DNA of 64,000 nt, taken from positions 671,001 through 735,000 of the forward strand of contig JADJWP010000002.1 of NCBI GenBank assembly GCA_016716305.1. Direction: 5' to 3'. The notes under the pieces are model-generated. The model did no database searches. It was not told where the DNA came from and saw nothing but the letters and a program-made list of their open reading frames with translations. The stretch is from Chloracidobacterium sp. GTDB taxonomy: Bacteria; Acidobacteriota; Blastocatellia; Pyrinomonadales; Pyrinomonadaceae. The translations under genes and the position numbers were made by a program. Positions 1-8,855 of the stretch are shown here, piece after piece (position 1 is the stretch's first letter; each line of letters starts with the position of its first letter).

Positions 1-220
1 TGCTTGAGGCATAGAGCAAACCCGCGCCTGCGCCGATCATTGCACCGTTACGGCCGCGGCCGATAAGAGCACCTGCCGCTGTACTTCCCGCGACGATCGC
101 GATATTAGTTGCGAGGCCTGGATATTTCTTTCTTTTCTTACGAGTTTGCCCGTCGGCGTTCACAACCAAAGCCGTCACAACAAACATCATCATGATCGCA
201 GATATAAATAGCTTCTTCAT
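1..220 (-). CDS. Small secreted glycine-rich protein (partial, 3' end outside window)
   Basis: The reading frame starts at the ATG at 220-218 and stays open to the window edge, giving at least 73 residues. A cluster of A and G (GGGGGAAT) sits just upstream as a possible ribosome site. The N-terminus is a signal peptide (MKK, then a hydrophobic stretch with three Met), followed by a basic patch (RKKRKKY) and then alternating Gly/Ala/Ile residues resembling glycine-zipper membrane segments. Family membership and function cannot be given. It is transcribed divergently from the amidohydrolase operon. Confidence 0.6.
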   Translation of the reverse strand, partial: MKKLFISAIMMMFVVTALVVNADGQTRKKRKKYPGLATNIAIVAGSTAAGALIGRGRNGAMIGAGAGLLYASS

Positions 221-427
221 CTTAAATTCCCCCTATAGAATCAGAATTGCACCTCCAGTCAGTCAACATCCGTGCCACAGTGTGGTAAATCCGCGGAATT
301 CTCCGCATTAGCGAACGATCCTTCGTGTTTGCCGAATCAATTTGCGTTTGGGACGTCGAGTTCCCTCCTTTCCGATGCCCCATATCGTTTGTCGAATCTT
401 GACACTAACACCATTTCGTTGCACTTT

Positions 428-451
428 ATCAATACACCACGCAGTATTGAT
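428..451. repeat. Perfect 8-bp inverted repeat before amidohydrolase operon
   Basis: The arms ATCAATAC (428-435) and GTATTGAT (444-451) are exact inverses separated by 8 bases, ending 21 bases before the ATG at 473. This could be a repressor operator or a leader stem-loop. No protein can be assigned to it. Confidence 0.45.
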
Positions 452-472
452 CGCTTATTCGAGGAACATTCA

Positions 473-1789
473 ATGAAACACTTCTTATACTGCTTTGCAG
501 CCATTGCTTTCATTTCGTGTACGGCAATCGGACAGCAGCAGCCGGTCGCATTTGTGAACGCGCGGATAATCCCCATCGTCGGTCAGCCGATCGAGAACGG
601 GACGATCGTGATCCAAAATGGCAAGATAGTCGCGATCGGCCCGAACGTTCAACCGCCGGCCGGAGCTTTGATCAACAATCTTTCCGGGAAAACGATAATG
701 CCCGGATTGGTAGATACGCACAGCCATATCGGCGGCGGCTCCGGAGCTGACGCGTCGAGCCCGATACAGCCGGACGTCCGGATCCTCGATGGGATAAATG
801 CCCGATCTTCGAGCATTCAAAGGGCGCAAGCGGGCGGCATCACCACCGCTAACGTAATGCCGGGGTCAGGCCATCTCGATAGTGGCCAAACGCTTTATTT
901 GAAGCTGCGCGACAACGCGGTGAAGATCGACGATCTGTTGATCTTCAGTAAAGATGGCAGTTATGCCGGCGGGATCAAGTTCGCGAACGGAACCAATTCG
1001 ATCCGTGCAGGTGGGGGTGCCTTTCCGGGAACGCGTGCCAAATCAGCAGCTCTGGTTCGCGCTCAGTTCATAAAGGCACAAGAATACCGCGATAAGGTGT
1101 CCAAAGCGGCGGGCGATGCTTCAAAGCTGCCGCCTCGCGACCTCGCGATGGAAGCTCTCGTCGAGGTCCTTGACCGCAAGAAGGTCGTTCATTTCCATAC
1201 ACATCGGCACGACGACATCCTCACCGCCCTTCGCCTTCAGAAAGAGTTTGGGTTTCGGATCGTTCTTCAGCACGTTTCCGAGGCATGGAAGGTCGCCGAT
1301 GAGATCGCCGCGGCAAAGGCCCCATCGTCAATAATCTTTATCGATTCGCCAGGTGGAAAATTAGAAACGACGGACATCAAGTTCGAGAACGGAGTTGCGC
1401 TCGAAAGAGCCGGCGCGTTGGTCGGATTTCACACGGACGACAGCATAACGGATTCCAGGTGGTTCCTCCGTTCGGCCGGATTAGCGATCAGGGCCGGAAT
1501 GTCCCGTGACAAAGCTCTCTACGCATTAACTATGGCAAATGCCATCATGCTCGATCTTCAGGACAGGGTCGGCTCGCTTGAGGTCGGAAAGGATGCCGAT
1601 ATCATCGTTCTTTCGGGCGATCCGGTAAGTGTTTACACGCAGGTCCTGGAAACCTGGGTCGAAGGCAAGCGGGTCTTCGATCGCAGTGATCCGAAAGATC
1701 GATTGACCGCAACCGGAGGTTTCGGTGCGGGCAACGATCCCGGCGATCACATCAACTGCTTCGACGGCGATCTCGGAGGCGGAAACTAA
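473..1789 (+). CDS. Secreted amidohydrolase (imidazolonepropionase-like), metal ligands intact
   Basis: 438 residues. The frame is open further upstream, but this ATG has GAGGAA 7 bases ahead and is followed directly by a signal peptide (about residues 1-20), so it is the likely start. The protein has the metal-dependent amidohydrolase fold: an N-terminal beta-sandwich strand set, PGLVDTHSH with the metal pair His83/His85, a His-rich strand HFHTHRHDD (about 240-248), QHVSE (His267) and GFHTDDS (His320, Asp322/323). The C-terminal VGSLEVGKDADIIVLSGDP motif is typical of this group. It probably hydrolyses a cyclic amide or peptide-like substrate in the periplasm; the substrate is unknown. The stop codon overlaps the next start (TAATG), so the two are translationally coupled. 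Confidence 0.88.
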   Translation: MKHFLYCFAAIAFISCTAIGQQQPVAFVNARIIPIVGQPIENGTIVIQNGKIVAIGPNVQPPAGALINNLSGKTIMPGLVDTHSHIGGGSGADASSPIQPDVRILDGINARSSSIQRAQAGGITTANVMPGSGHLDSGQTLYLKLRDNAVKIDDLLIFSKDGSYAGGIKFANGTNSIRAGGGAFPGTRAKSAALVRAQFIKAQEYRDKVSKAAGDASKLPPRDLAMEALVEVLDRKKVVHFHTHRHDDILTALRLQKEFGFRIVLQHVSEAWKVADEIAAAKAPSSIIFIDSPGGKLETTDIKFENGVALERAGALVGFHTDDSITDSRWFLRSAGLAIRAGMSRDKALYALTMANAIMLDLQDRVGSLEVGKDADIIVLSGDPVSVYTQVLETWVEGKRVFDRSDPKDRLTATGGFGAGNDPGDHINCFDGDLGGGN

Positions 1790-3009
1790 TGACTATCAGC
1801 TCATCCAAAATTAACATCACCTGTTTCACCTTGGGATTTATGATCCTCGTCCTCGCTTTTTCGCTCTCTGCATCGGCGCAGATAGCGGTCAAAGGTGAGA
1901 CCGTTTGGACGATGGCCGGCGAGCCGATCTCAAACGGCGTAATACTAGTGAACAACGGCAAGATCGAAGCAGTCGGCCCTGCGTCGCAGGTGAATATACC
2001 GGCAGGCTACCGCGTGATCAACGCAAAGGTGGTCACACCCGGCTTGATCGACGCCCATACAGTGATCGGACTCAATGGATACCTCAATCAGCCGCACGAC
2101 CAAATGGCTCTCGACGGCGGGGCGAGTATTCAGCCGGAACTGCGTGCAATCGACGCCTACAATGCAGAAGAAAAACTTGTCGAATGGGTTCGCGGCTTCG
2201 GCGTCACGACCATTCACACTGGACATCAGCCGTCGGCATTGATCTCTGGCCAAACGATGGTAGCGAAGACGACCGGCAAGAACGTGGATGAAGCAACCGT
2301 TATCCCGACTGCAATGATCGCCGTGACGCTAGGCAACGCCGCCAATGCGGGAGCCGGCCGCTCGCCGGGATCTCGGGCTAAGCAAGCCGCAATGCTTCGA
2401 GCCGAGTTGATAAAAGCACTTGAAAACTCGAAGAAGAAAGAGCCGGCAACTGATCTGAAGTCTGCGATCCTCGATCGGGTGATCAAACGAGAAATACCGC
2501 TTTTGATAACGGCTGAGGCGGCCGTCGACATTATGACCGCACTCCGCATCGCGAAGGAGTTCAATATCCGTGTCGTTCTTGACGGTGCGTCAGACGGACA
2601 TATGCTTATCAACGAGATAAAGGCCTCCGGTTTCCCTGTCATAGTCCATCCGACAATGGCTCGACCGGGTGGCGACCGCGAGAATCTCTCGATGGAAAAC
2701 GCGGCCAAATTGAAAGCGGCCGGCATTCCCGTAGCGCTACAGAGCGGCTACGAAGGCTACGTTCCGAAAACACGCGTCGTGCTCTTCGAAGCCGCGATGG
2801 CTGCCGCAAACGGCATGTCGCGCCGAGATGCATTGGCCACAATTACTATCGATGCTGCAAGGATCCTTGGGATAGATGGCCGGGTTGGCTCGATCGCCGT
2901 CGGCAAGGACGCCGACCTTGCAATGTATGACGGCGACCCGTTCGAATTCATTACCCACTGTATCGGAACAATGATAAACGGAAAGATGGTCAGTGAGGTG
3001 ATCAGGTAA
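1789..3009 (+). CDS. Amidohydrolase-fold protein lacking the metal histidines (probable pseudoenzyme)
   Basis: 406 residues with a signal segment (about 8-30). It is clearly the same fold as the upstream neighbour: TPGLIDAH at 83-90, the RSPGSRAKQAAMLRAELIKA segment parallel to the neighbour's TRAKSAALVRAQFIKA, and the C-terminal VGSIAVGKDADLAMYDGDP motif. The ligand positions have changed. HSH has become His-Thr-Val (90-92), the His-rich strand reads LLITAEAAVD, the QHVSE position reads LDGASDG, and the HTDD position reads LQSGYEG. The likely inference is a non-catalytic partner or scaffold of the upstream enzyme. It overlaps that gene by one base, and the S10 peptidase gene starts 7 bases after its stop. 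Confidence 0.82.
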   Translation: MTISSSKINITCFTLGFMILVLAFSLSASAQIAVKGETVWTMAGEPISNGVILVNNGKIEAVGPASQVNIPAGYRVINAKVVTPGLIDAHTVIGLNGYLNQPHDQMALDGGASIQPELRAIDAYNAEEKLVEWVRGFGVTTIHTGHQPSALISGQTMVAKTTGKNVDEATVIPTAMIAVTLGNAANAGAGRSPGSRAKQAAMLRAELIKALENSKKKEPATDLKSAILDRVIKREIPLLITAEAAVDIMTALRIAKEFNIRVVLDGASDGHMLINEIKASGFPVIVHPTMARPGGDRENLSMENAAKLKAAGIPVALQSGYEGYVPKTRVVLFEAAMAAANGMSRRDALATITIDAARILGIDGRVGSIAVGKDADLAMYDGDPFEFITHCIGTMINGKMVSEVIR

Positions 3010-3016
3010 CGCATCT

Positions 3017-4537
3017 ATGTTAGCAACAGCATTTTTGTCGACGATGTTTCTTTTCCAGGCGCCCGTTACGGCAACACCGCGTCCTGCGGAATCGCCGAAG
3101 CCCGCCGAGGCTTCACAACAACAGCGTGATGAGCCACCGGTTGTTACAAAACACTCTTCACGAGTGGGTGGTCGACAGCTTAATTACACGGTAACGACCG
3201 GGTTCATGCCGATTCGAAACGCGGTCTCGGGCGAAACCGAGGGCCGCATTTTCTATATGGCATATGCTCTCGATGGCGTTGCCGATAAGAAGACGCGCCC
3301 TTTGATGTTCTCGTTCAACGGCGGTCCGGGTTCGGCGTCGGTTTGGCTCCATCTCGGGGCGCTTGGGCCAAAACGCGTAAAGATGCTGGACGACGGAATG
3401 ATGCCTCCGCCGCCTTATGAACTGGTGGAGAACGATCATAGTTGGTTAGATCTAACGGACCTTGTATTCGTGGATCCGGTGGGTACCGGCTATTCGCGAG
3501 CCGCAAAGCCGGAATTTGCCTCGAAGTTCTTTTCGGTGAATGGGGACATTGATGCGAATGGCGAATTTATCCGAATGTTCCTAGGCCGCAACGAACGTTG
3601 GGCATCACCGCTGTATCTCGTCGGCGAAAGTTACGGCACAACACGAGTAGCCGGACTTGCAAATCACCTCTTCGAGCGTGGGATCGGCCTAAACGGGGTC
3701 GCTCTCGTGTCGATGGTCACCAATTTTCAGACTATCCGCTTTGCCGACAATAACGACATGCCGCTTGTAATGATGCTTCCGTCGTATGCGGCAACAGCCT
3801 GGTATCACAAAGCATTGGCGCCATCAATGCAAAGCAAGCCTCTGACCGAGTTACTTCGTGAAGTAGAAAATTTCGCCACTCGTGAATTTGCACCCGCCCT
3901 GCTGAGGATCGACCGCCTCAGCAAGCAAGAGCGAAACGAACTGCTCGAGAAATTTAGTTCGTATACCGGTCTATCGAGGACATTTATCGAAAATCAGAAT
4001 TTCCGTGTGGAACTCGGCGAATTCAATAAGGAATTGCTGCGAGGCAGAAAGCGCACGACCGGCCGACTCGATAGCCGCTTTCTGGGGTTTGACCGTGATT
4101 CGGGAGGCACCGGACCCGAGTTTGACCCAAGCATGACCGCCATCAGAACCCCTTACACCGCTACCTTTAACGATTATGTTCGGCGCGATCTCGGGTTCAA
4201 ATCGGATCTCGAATATTACATACTTGGCGGCGGCATCACGTCACCCTGGAACTGGAATACGAATAACGGCTATGCTGACACGACCGGAGCTCTCTCATCA
4301 GCGATGCGAAAGAATCCATATATGAAGGTGTTCTTGGCGAGCGGTTATTACGATATGGCCACGCCGTACTTTGCATCCGATTATACTATGTCATCAATGC
4401 AGCTTGACCAGGCCCTCCGCAGCAACATCACGACCGAATACTATGAGGCAGGACACATGATGTACATCGAAAAGAACTCACTGGTCAAGTTGAAGAACGA
4501 CATCACGGCATTTATGCGGAACTCCGCGCGGCGATGA
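3017..4537 (+). CDS. Secreted serine carboxypeptidase, family S10
   Basis: 506 residues. It has an N-terminal signal peptide (about 1-19) and a Pro/Ala/Glu-rich linker to about 40. The S10 landmarks are the oxyanion segment NGGPGSASVW (101-110), DPVGTGYS (153-160), the nucleophile elbow GESYG with Ser205, the Asp region GYYDMATPY (about 445) and the His in AGHMMY (about 478). The family removes C-terminal amino acids from peptides, usually at acidic pH, here presumably in the periplasm. It starts 7 bases after the second amidohydrolase, so the three genes form one operon of secreted hydrolases. It ends 8 bases from the convergent DUF3574 gene. Confidence 0.9.
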   Translation: MLATAFLSTMFLFQAPVTATPRPAESPKPAEASQQQRDEPPVVTKHSSRVGGRQLNYTVTTGFMPIRNAVSGETEGRIFYMAYALDGVADKKTRPLMFSFNGGPGSASVWLHLGALGPKRVKMLDDGMMPPPPYELVENDHSWLDLTDLVFVDPVGTGYSRAAKPEFASKFFSVNGDIDANGEFIRMFLGRNERWASPLYLVGESYGTTRVAGLANHLFERGIGLNGVALVSMVTNFQTIRFADNNDMPLVMMLPSYAATAWYHKALAPSMQSKPLTELLREVENFATREFAPALLRIDRLSKQERNELLEKFSSYTGLSRTFIENQNFRVELGEFNKELLRGRKRTTGRLDSRFLGFDRDSGGTGPEFDPSMTAIRTPYTATFNDYVRRDLGFKSDLEYYILGGGITSPWNWNTNNGYADTTGALSSAMRKNPYMKVFLASGYYDMATPYFASDYTMSSMQLDQALRSNITTEYYEAGHMMYIEKNSLVKLKNDITAFMRNSARR

Positions 4538-4545
4538 TCGAAACG

Positions 4546-4998
4546 TTAGTTGAATGAGACATCCACGGATCCAGGCAGATCCATTCTGATCACCGCTTCC
4601 TGATCAAATCGCTTGATGTAAGCCGCCCTGATCATGTCGATCTTTCGGCGGCTTTCTAACTTTTTGTTCTTTGGATACAGGATGACCAATACACGGCTTT
4701 TCTCGGCGATGGTTCGCCCGCTCGAATCCTGATAACGGCCCTCAGCGAGCAGGATCGTGTAGCCTTTTGGGAAAGCCGGGCTCACCACATCGTCAAGAAA
4801 CTGGATCCATTCTTCATCGGTGACCTCGCTGCCGTCAGGCTTCGAAAGGCCGAAAAAAAGTTCCGTTCTAAGAAATCTTTCGAGCGCCGAGGTCGATCTG
4901 GCTTGTAATGTTGGCCCCGGAGATGCGAACGCTTCGATCGATAGTATCGATACCGCAGTTGCTATCAAGATCGTGGTTCTGAGGAGATTATTTCTCAT
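4546..4998 (-). CDS. Secreted DUF3574 protein
   Basis: 150 residues with an N-terminal signal peptide (to about residue 25). The core contains TELFFGLSKPDGSEVTDEEW, FLDDVVSPAFPKGYTILLAEGRY and an SRVLVILYP strand, which is the pattern I associate with DUF3574 (small secreted alpha/beta proteins of unknown function). It sits two bases after the mogA stop on the same strand and is the distal gene of the feo-to-mogA gene run. Confidence 0.72.
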   Translation of the reverse strand: MRNNLLRTTILIATAVSILSIEAFASPGPTLQARSTSALERFLRTELFFGLSKPDGSEVTDEEWIQFLDDVVSPAFPKGYTILLAEGRYQDSSGRTIAEKSRVLVILYPKNKKLESRRKIDMIRAAYIKRFDQEAVIRMDLPGSVDVSFN

Positions 4999-5000
4999 TT

Positions 5001-5492
5001 CTAATGCGATGTTTTACCGGCGATCAGGTCGATAGCATGCTGAAGAACTGGACGGATCACTTCGAAGCTCTCGACCACTCCGTTTGGTGAACCCGGGAAG
5101 TTGACGATCAGAGTTCCGCTGCGGATTCCGGCAACACCGCGGGAAAGCATTGCTGATGGTGTTTTCAAAGCCGACTTGCTTCGGATCGCCTCCGCAATTC
5201 CCGGAGCTTGTCGTTCAATGACCGCAAGTGTTGCTTCCGGTGTATTGTCGCGTGGAGAGAACCCCGTCCCGCCCGTCGTCAGAACGAGGTTGACATCCGT
5301 GCGATCTGCCGACGAACGGATAACGTCTTCCAGAATTGAAACGTCGTCAGCGACGATCAGACGATCTTTCACCTCTGCGCCCATCGCGATCAGAAGCCCG
5401 ACCAGCGTTGTCCCCGAAACGTCATTGTCCGGGTGCCGAGAATCGCTGGCGGTGATCACGACAGCCATTATTTTCACTGAGGTAGGTTCCAT
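5001..5492 (-). CDS. mogA: Molybdopterin adenylyltransferase / MoaB-MogA family
   Basis: 163 residues, the usual family length. The MPT-binding domain is recognisable from the start (MAVVITASDSR, then DNDVSGTTLVGLLIAMGAEV), the nucleotide/MPT loop LTTGGTGFSPRDNTPEA (about 89-105) and the C-terminal NFPGSPNGVVESFEVI. MogA adenylylates molybdopterin before metal insertion; MoaB homologues are similar, so the symbol is tentative. No other moa/moe gene is nearby. It starts 8 bases after the DMT transporter stop. Confidence 0.85.
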   Translation of the reverse strand: MEPTSVKIMAVVITASDSRHPDNDVSGTTLVGLLIAMGAEVKDRLIVADDVSILEDVIRSSADRTDVNLVLTTGGTGFSPRDNTPEATLAVIERQAPGIAEAIRSKSALKTPSAMLSRGVAGIRSGTLIVNFPGSPNGVVESFEVIRPVLQHAIDLIAGKTSH

Positions 5493-5500
5493 TCGAACGC

Positions 5501-6430
5501 TTACGCGACTGTCGATTCTAGCTTTTCCATTGCCCTGACCCGTCTGCTGTAAAGTACACTTAGCAATACGCCGAATACGACCAGCGACATTCCCATGATA
5601 CTAGATACGGTTTGAAGTTCGCCAAAAACGATCCAGCCTATCGTGACGGCATATATGAGGCCGGAGTAGTTCACGATCGCAACACCAGCAACCGCTTCGC
5701 GCTGCAACGCGTTCGTAAGAAATATCTGACCGAGCTGCGAAAATACTCCGATCAGAAACAGGAATAGCCAGTCCCAATCCGTCGGCATCCGCCATTCGAA
5801 GAAAAGACTGATAAACCCGGCAACAACGCCGACCAACTGAAAGTGCAAAACAACTGTCAGCGGATGTTCCTTTCCCTTCATGCTTCTCACAAGATTGTAT
5901 GCGACACCAGAACAAAATGCCGAAACAATACCGATCACGAGATAGAAGAGCGAGATCCTAGGATCGAATCGTTCGATCAGCAAAACACCCGAGAACGCGA
6001 TCGCGTAAAAGATCCACTGGATCGGCTTTACTGATTCGCGAAGCACAAAGATCGCGATGATGGTCGTAAAGATCGGCGAAAGGTACTGGATCGTCATCGC
6101 CGATGCAAGCGGAATATTCTGAACGGTGGTGAAAAACAGATATAGCGCTGTCGTTCCGAACAATCCGCGGAGCAGCAATAACGTGTGGTTGGAGCCACGC
6201 CAGTCGGCTCCGGCGCGCTTTAACCCTACAAGACAAAAGAGAGTCGCAAGGAGACACCTGAAAAACACGACCTCCATCGCGGGAATGTGCGACACCTGTT
6301 TGACGATAATATTGGCGATCGCAAACGACAGCGTCGAAAGAAACATCGCCTTGACGCCGTCTGTTAGTATTGTTTCCTTTGTGCTCAAATGTGGGTTTGC
6401 TCTAACTCGATCTAGCGGCCGCAGCCGCAT
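5501..6430 (-). CDS. EamA/DMT-family inner membrane transporter
   Basis: 309 residues with about ten hydrophobic helices in two EamA repeats. The first repeat begins LSTLSFAIANIIVKQVS, contains FFRCLLAT, and ends in FGVLLSVLYSRR at the C-terminus of the second. These proteins export or exchange small metabolites; the substrate cannot be read from sequence. The ATG at 6430 overlaps the FeoB-associated gene by 19 bases. A second Met (residue 29, at 6346) directly before the first helix is an alternative start. Confidence 0.83.
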   Translation of the reverse strand: MRLRPLDRVRANPHLSTKETILTDGVKAMFLSTLSFAIANIIVKQVSHIPAMEVVFFRCLLATLFCLVGLKRAGADWRGSNHTLLLLRGLFGTTALYLFFTTVQNIPLASAMTIQYLSPIFTTIIAIFVLRESVKPIQWIFYAIAFSGVLLIERFDPRISLFYLVIGIVSAFCSGVAYNLVRSMKGKEHPLTVVLHFQLVGVVAGFISLFFEWRMPTDWDWLFLFLIGVFSQLGQIFLTNALQREAVAGVAIVNYSGLIYAVTIGWIVFGELQTVSSIMGMSLVVFGVLLSVLYSRRVRAMEKLESTVA

Positions 6431-6546
6431 TCTTGCTTACATTCGCCAACATGCTTCGTCGGGCGGTGTTTACGAATAAAGTTTGCGGCAATGTAAACGA
6501 CAGCCGCTAGAACGATAAGAAAAACGATGATGCTTTGGATGTGCAC
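6412..6546 (-). CDS. FeoB-associated Cys-rich membrane protein
   Basis: This short gene has a GTG start at 6546 and encodes 44 residues. It has one transmembrane helix (about 5-22), then a basic stretch FIRKHRPTKH and a C-terminal Cys cluster CKQECGCGR. This one-helix plus CxxxCxC plan and its position 17 bases after the feoB stop match the small FeoB-associated Cys-rich family. Its proposed role is to assist Fe(II) import through FeoB. The ribosome site is weak, suggesting coupling to feoB translation. Confidence 0.75.
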   Translation of the reverse strand: MHIQSIIVFLIVLAAVVYIAANFIRKHRPTKHVGECKQECGCGR

Positions 6547-6563
6547 TCTAAAACACGGTCCGA

Positions 6564-8504
6564 TCAATATCCGAAATACGAACCCGCTTGAAAAGTAGCA
6601 AAGGCGGCCGTGTATGCGAGCACGGTCATGTAGGCGACCATGAACATCGTCCACAACCAGGAATTGGTCTCGCGCCGCACCACCGCGACGGTCGACATAC
6701 ACTGCATCGCGAGTACGAAAAATACCATAAGAGTGATCGCGGTCAAAGGCGACCACACCGGTGTGCCGTCTTCTCGTTTGGCCTCACGGATCGCAGAGAT
6801 CAGTGTCTCGGACTCCTCGTTGGCGTCCCTACCGACGTTGTAGATGATACTGAGGGTCGAAACCAGAACTTCGCGAGCTGCAAAACTCGCGATCAAAGCG
6901 ACGCCTATCTTCCAATCGAAACCCAGCGGCTGTATCACCGGCTCGATCGTTCGGCCGAGCATTCCGGCATAGCTCTGTTCAAGCTGCCTACTTTCGCCGG
7001 CGACCTCCACGCCAGACACATCGTTCGTCGTTTCGGAGATCCGCGGAAAATATGCCAGTGCCCAGAGGATGATCGAGATCGCAAGGATCACGGTTCCGGC
7101 CCGCTTCACGAAAAGCCACGACCTTTCGAACATGTTCTGCAAAACAGTGCGAAGGCTCGGCATCCGGTACGGCGGAAGTTCCATTATAAAGGGCGTCGGC
7201 GGAGCCTTGAGCACAGTCCGTTTCAGAAGAAATGCGACGATGATCGCAGCGGTGATGCCGAGCGAATACATTGCCAGCATGAGCACCGCGCCCACCGAGA
7301 CAAACCCAAAGAAATACTGGCCCGCAAAGAACGCAGATATCATGAGTGTGTAAACAGGCAACCTCGCCGAACAGCTCATCAGCGGCGCGATCATGATCGT
7401 TGCAAACCGATCGCGTCTCCCTTCGATCGTCCTGGTCGCCATGATTCCCGGTATCGCACAAGCGAAGCTACTTATTAGCGGTAAGAATGCTTTGCCGTGG
7501 AGCCCGACTCGGCTCATTATCTTGTCAAGCAAGAACGCCGCTCGGGCCATGTATCCCGAATCCTCCAAGATCGAAATGAATAGGAAAAGAAGAAGGATCT
7601 GGGGTAAGAAGACCATCACACCGCCAACGCCCGCGATCACGCCGTCAACTATAAGATCGGTTAGCACGCCAGGAGGCAGGCTGGCCCGAACCGTGTCCCC
7701 CAGGGCTCCGAATCCCTGATCCAATAGATCCATCGGCACTGCGGCCCACGTGAAGATCGCCTGAAACAAAAGAAGCAGGATCCCGAGAAGTATAACGAGC
7801 CCGAACACGCGATGCGTCAAGAGCCGATCGATACGATCGGTCACACGGTGGGCATCACGGTCGTTGTGCTTCACTGACGCCTGAATGGCGTCGGAAATGA
7901 ATTTGTAGCGCGAAAAGATCGTGGAATTCTCAGATTCCTTTCGGTTGGTCTCGATGGTCGGAGTCGTCCCGCCTCTTTTGGTCGCATTACCAACAGCGTC
8001 AGCAAGTTCGGCAAGGCCGCGTCCGTTCTTCGCGTTGACGGCGACGACGGGAACACCAATGAACTCCGACAGTCGTGCGAGATCGATCACGTGCTTCTGC
8101 TTTTCAAAGACGTCGATCATCGTCAACGCGACTACGACCGGAATACCGGTTTCCACAATCTGAGTGACAAGATACAGGTTGCGTTCGAGATTCGTCGCAT
8201 CAACGACCGCGACGACCGCGTCAGGACGCACCGTTCCCAGCTGCTCACCTGTCAAAACATCGCATGCGATCTTCTCATCAAGAGAGGTGGCGTCAAGACT
8301 ATAAAGCCCGGGCAGATCGGTCAGCAACGCGGGGGAGTCTTTAACGCTCCAATTACCGGTCTTGCGTTCGACGGTCACACCCGGATAGTTCGCTACTTTT
8401 TGATTGAGGCCGGTTAAGACGTTGAATAGTGTCGTCTTGCCAGCGTTCGGGTTGCCGGCAAGAGCGATGTTGAGAATCTGAGAGTTCGATCTTTCAGTAT
8501 CCAT
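6564..8504 (-). CDS. feoB: Ferrous iron transporter FeoB
   Basis: 646 residues. The N-terminal G domain carries G1 GNPNAGKT (18-25), G3 DLPG (63-66) and a G4-position motif TMID (128-131), where most FeoB proteins have an Asn first. A helical linker follows, then a polytopic permease with two Gate-like repeats (including PGIMATRTIEGRRDR and SFAAREVLVSTLSIIYNVG). It imports Fe(II) across the inner membrane. It is in an operon with feoA upstream (33 bases) and the Cys-rich small protein downstream. Confidence 0.96.
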   Translation of the reverse strand: MDTERSNSQILNIALAGNPNAGKTTLFNVLTGLNQKVANYPGVTVERKTGNWSVKDSPALLTDLPGLYSLDATSLDEKIACDVLTGEQLGTVRPDAVVAVVDATNLERNLYLVTQIVETGIPVVVALTMIDVFEKQKHVIDLARLSEFIGVPVVAVNAKNGRGLAELADAVGNATKRGGTTPTIETNRKESENSTIFSRYKFISDAIQASVKHNDRDAHRVTDRIDRLLTHRVFGLVILLGILLLLFQAIFTWAAVPMDLLDQGFGALGDTVRASLPPGVLTDLIVDGVIAGVGGVMVFLPQILLLFLFISILEDSGYMARAAFLLDKIMSRVGLHGKAFLPLISSFACAIPGIMATRTIEGRRDRFATIMIAPLMSCSARLPVYTLMISAFFAGQYFFGFVSVGAVLMLAMYSLGITAAIIVAFLLKRTVLKAPPTPFIMELPPYRMPSLRTVLQNMFERSWLFVKRAGTVILAISIILWALAYFPRISETTNDVSGVEVAGESRQLEQSYAGMLGRTIEPVIQPLGFDWKIGVALIASFAAREVLVSTLSIIYNVGRDANEESETLISAIREAKREDGTPVWSPLTAITLMVFFVLAMQCMSTVAVVRRETNSWLWTMFMVAYMTVLAYTAAFATFQAGSYFGY

Positions 8505-8537
8505 GTTAGAACGGGACGCAAATGATGACGAACTGCG

Positions 8538-8789
8538 CTAGCCTTCGACCTCGATCGCCGATGCCTCATTCCTTCGGATCGCCAGACTGTAGCCCAAAAG
8601 ACGTATCTCGATCGGATCGCCGAACGGTGCGGACTTGATCACCTTTACTGAGACCCCAGGCACAACACCCATCTCCATAAGTCTCTGCGCAATGCGGCCG
8701 CCTCCTCGTACTGCTACCACTTTCGAGATGCTGCCGGCTGGCATCTGCGAAAGGTTAAATGACTGCGTATCTCTCACTTTCTTTTCCAT
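8538..8789 (-). CDS. feoA: FeoA, SH3-like accessory protein for Fe(II) uptake
   Basis: 83 residues, normal for FeoA. The SH3-like pattern is clear: LSQMPAGSISKVVAV, then RLMEMGVVPGVSVKVIKSAPFGDPIEIRLLGYSLAIRRNEA. It acts in the cytoplasm on the FeoB G domain. It is the first gene of the feo operon. A Fur-like inverted repeat lies 67-101 bases upstream of its ATG, which suggests repression by iron. Confidence 0.94.
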   Translation of the reverse strand: MEKKVRDTQSFNLSQMPAGSISKVVAVRGGGRIAQRLMEMGVVPGVSVKVIKSAPFGDPIEIRLLGYSLAIRRNEASAIEVEG

Positions 8790-8855
8790 CTGGTTTTTCC
8801 GCGGTTCGCAACAACGATCAGCAAAACAATTGGCGACCGTCCATCCTCGATATTA

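Noticed and set aside
272..472. Upstream extension of the first amidohydrolase
   Set aside because: The extra 67 residues have no resemblance to the family and precede the signal peptide; the ATG at 473 has a ribosome site.
6588..7478. Long open frame on the plus strand opposite feoB
   Set aside because: It is antisense to a clear feoB, is rich in Arg/His/Asp with no hydrophobic core, and arises from the codon pattern of the real gene.
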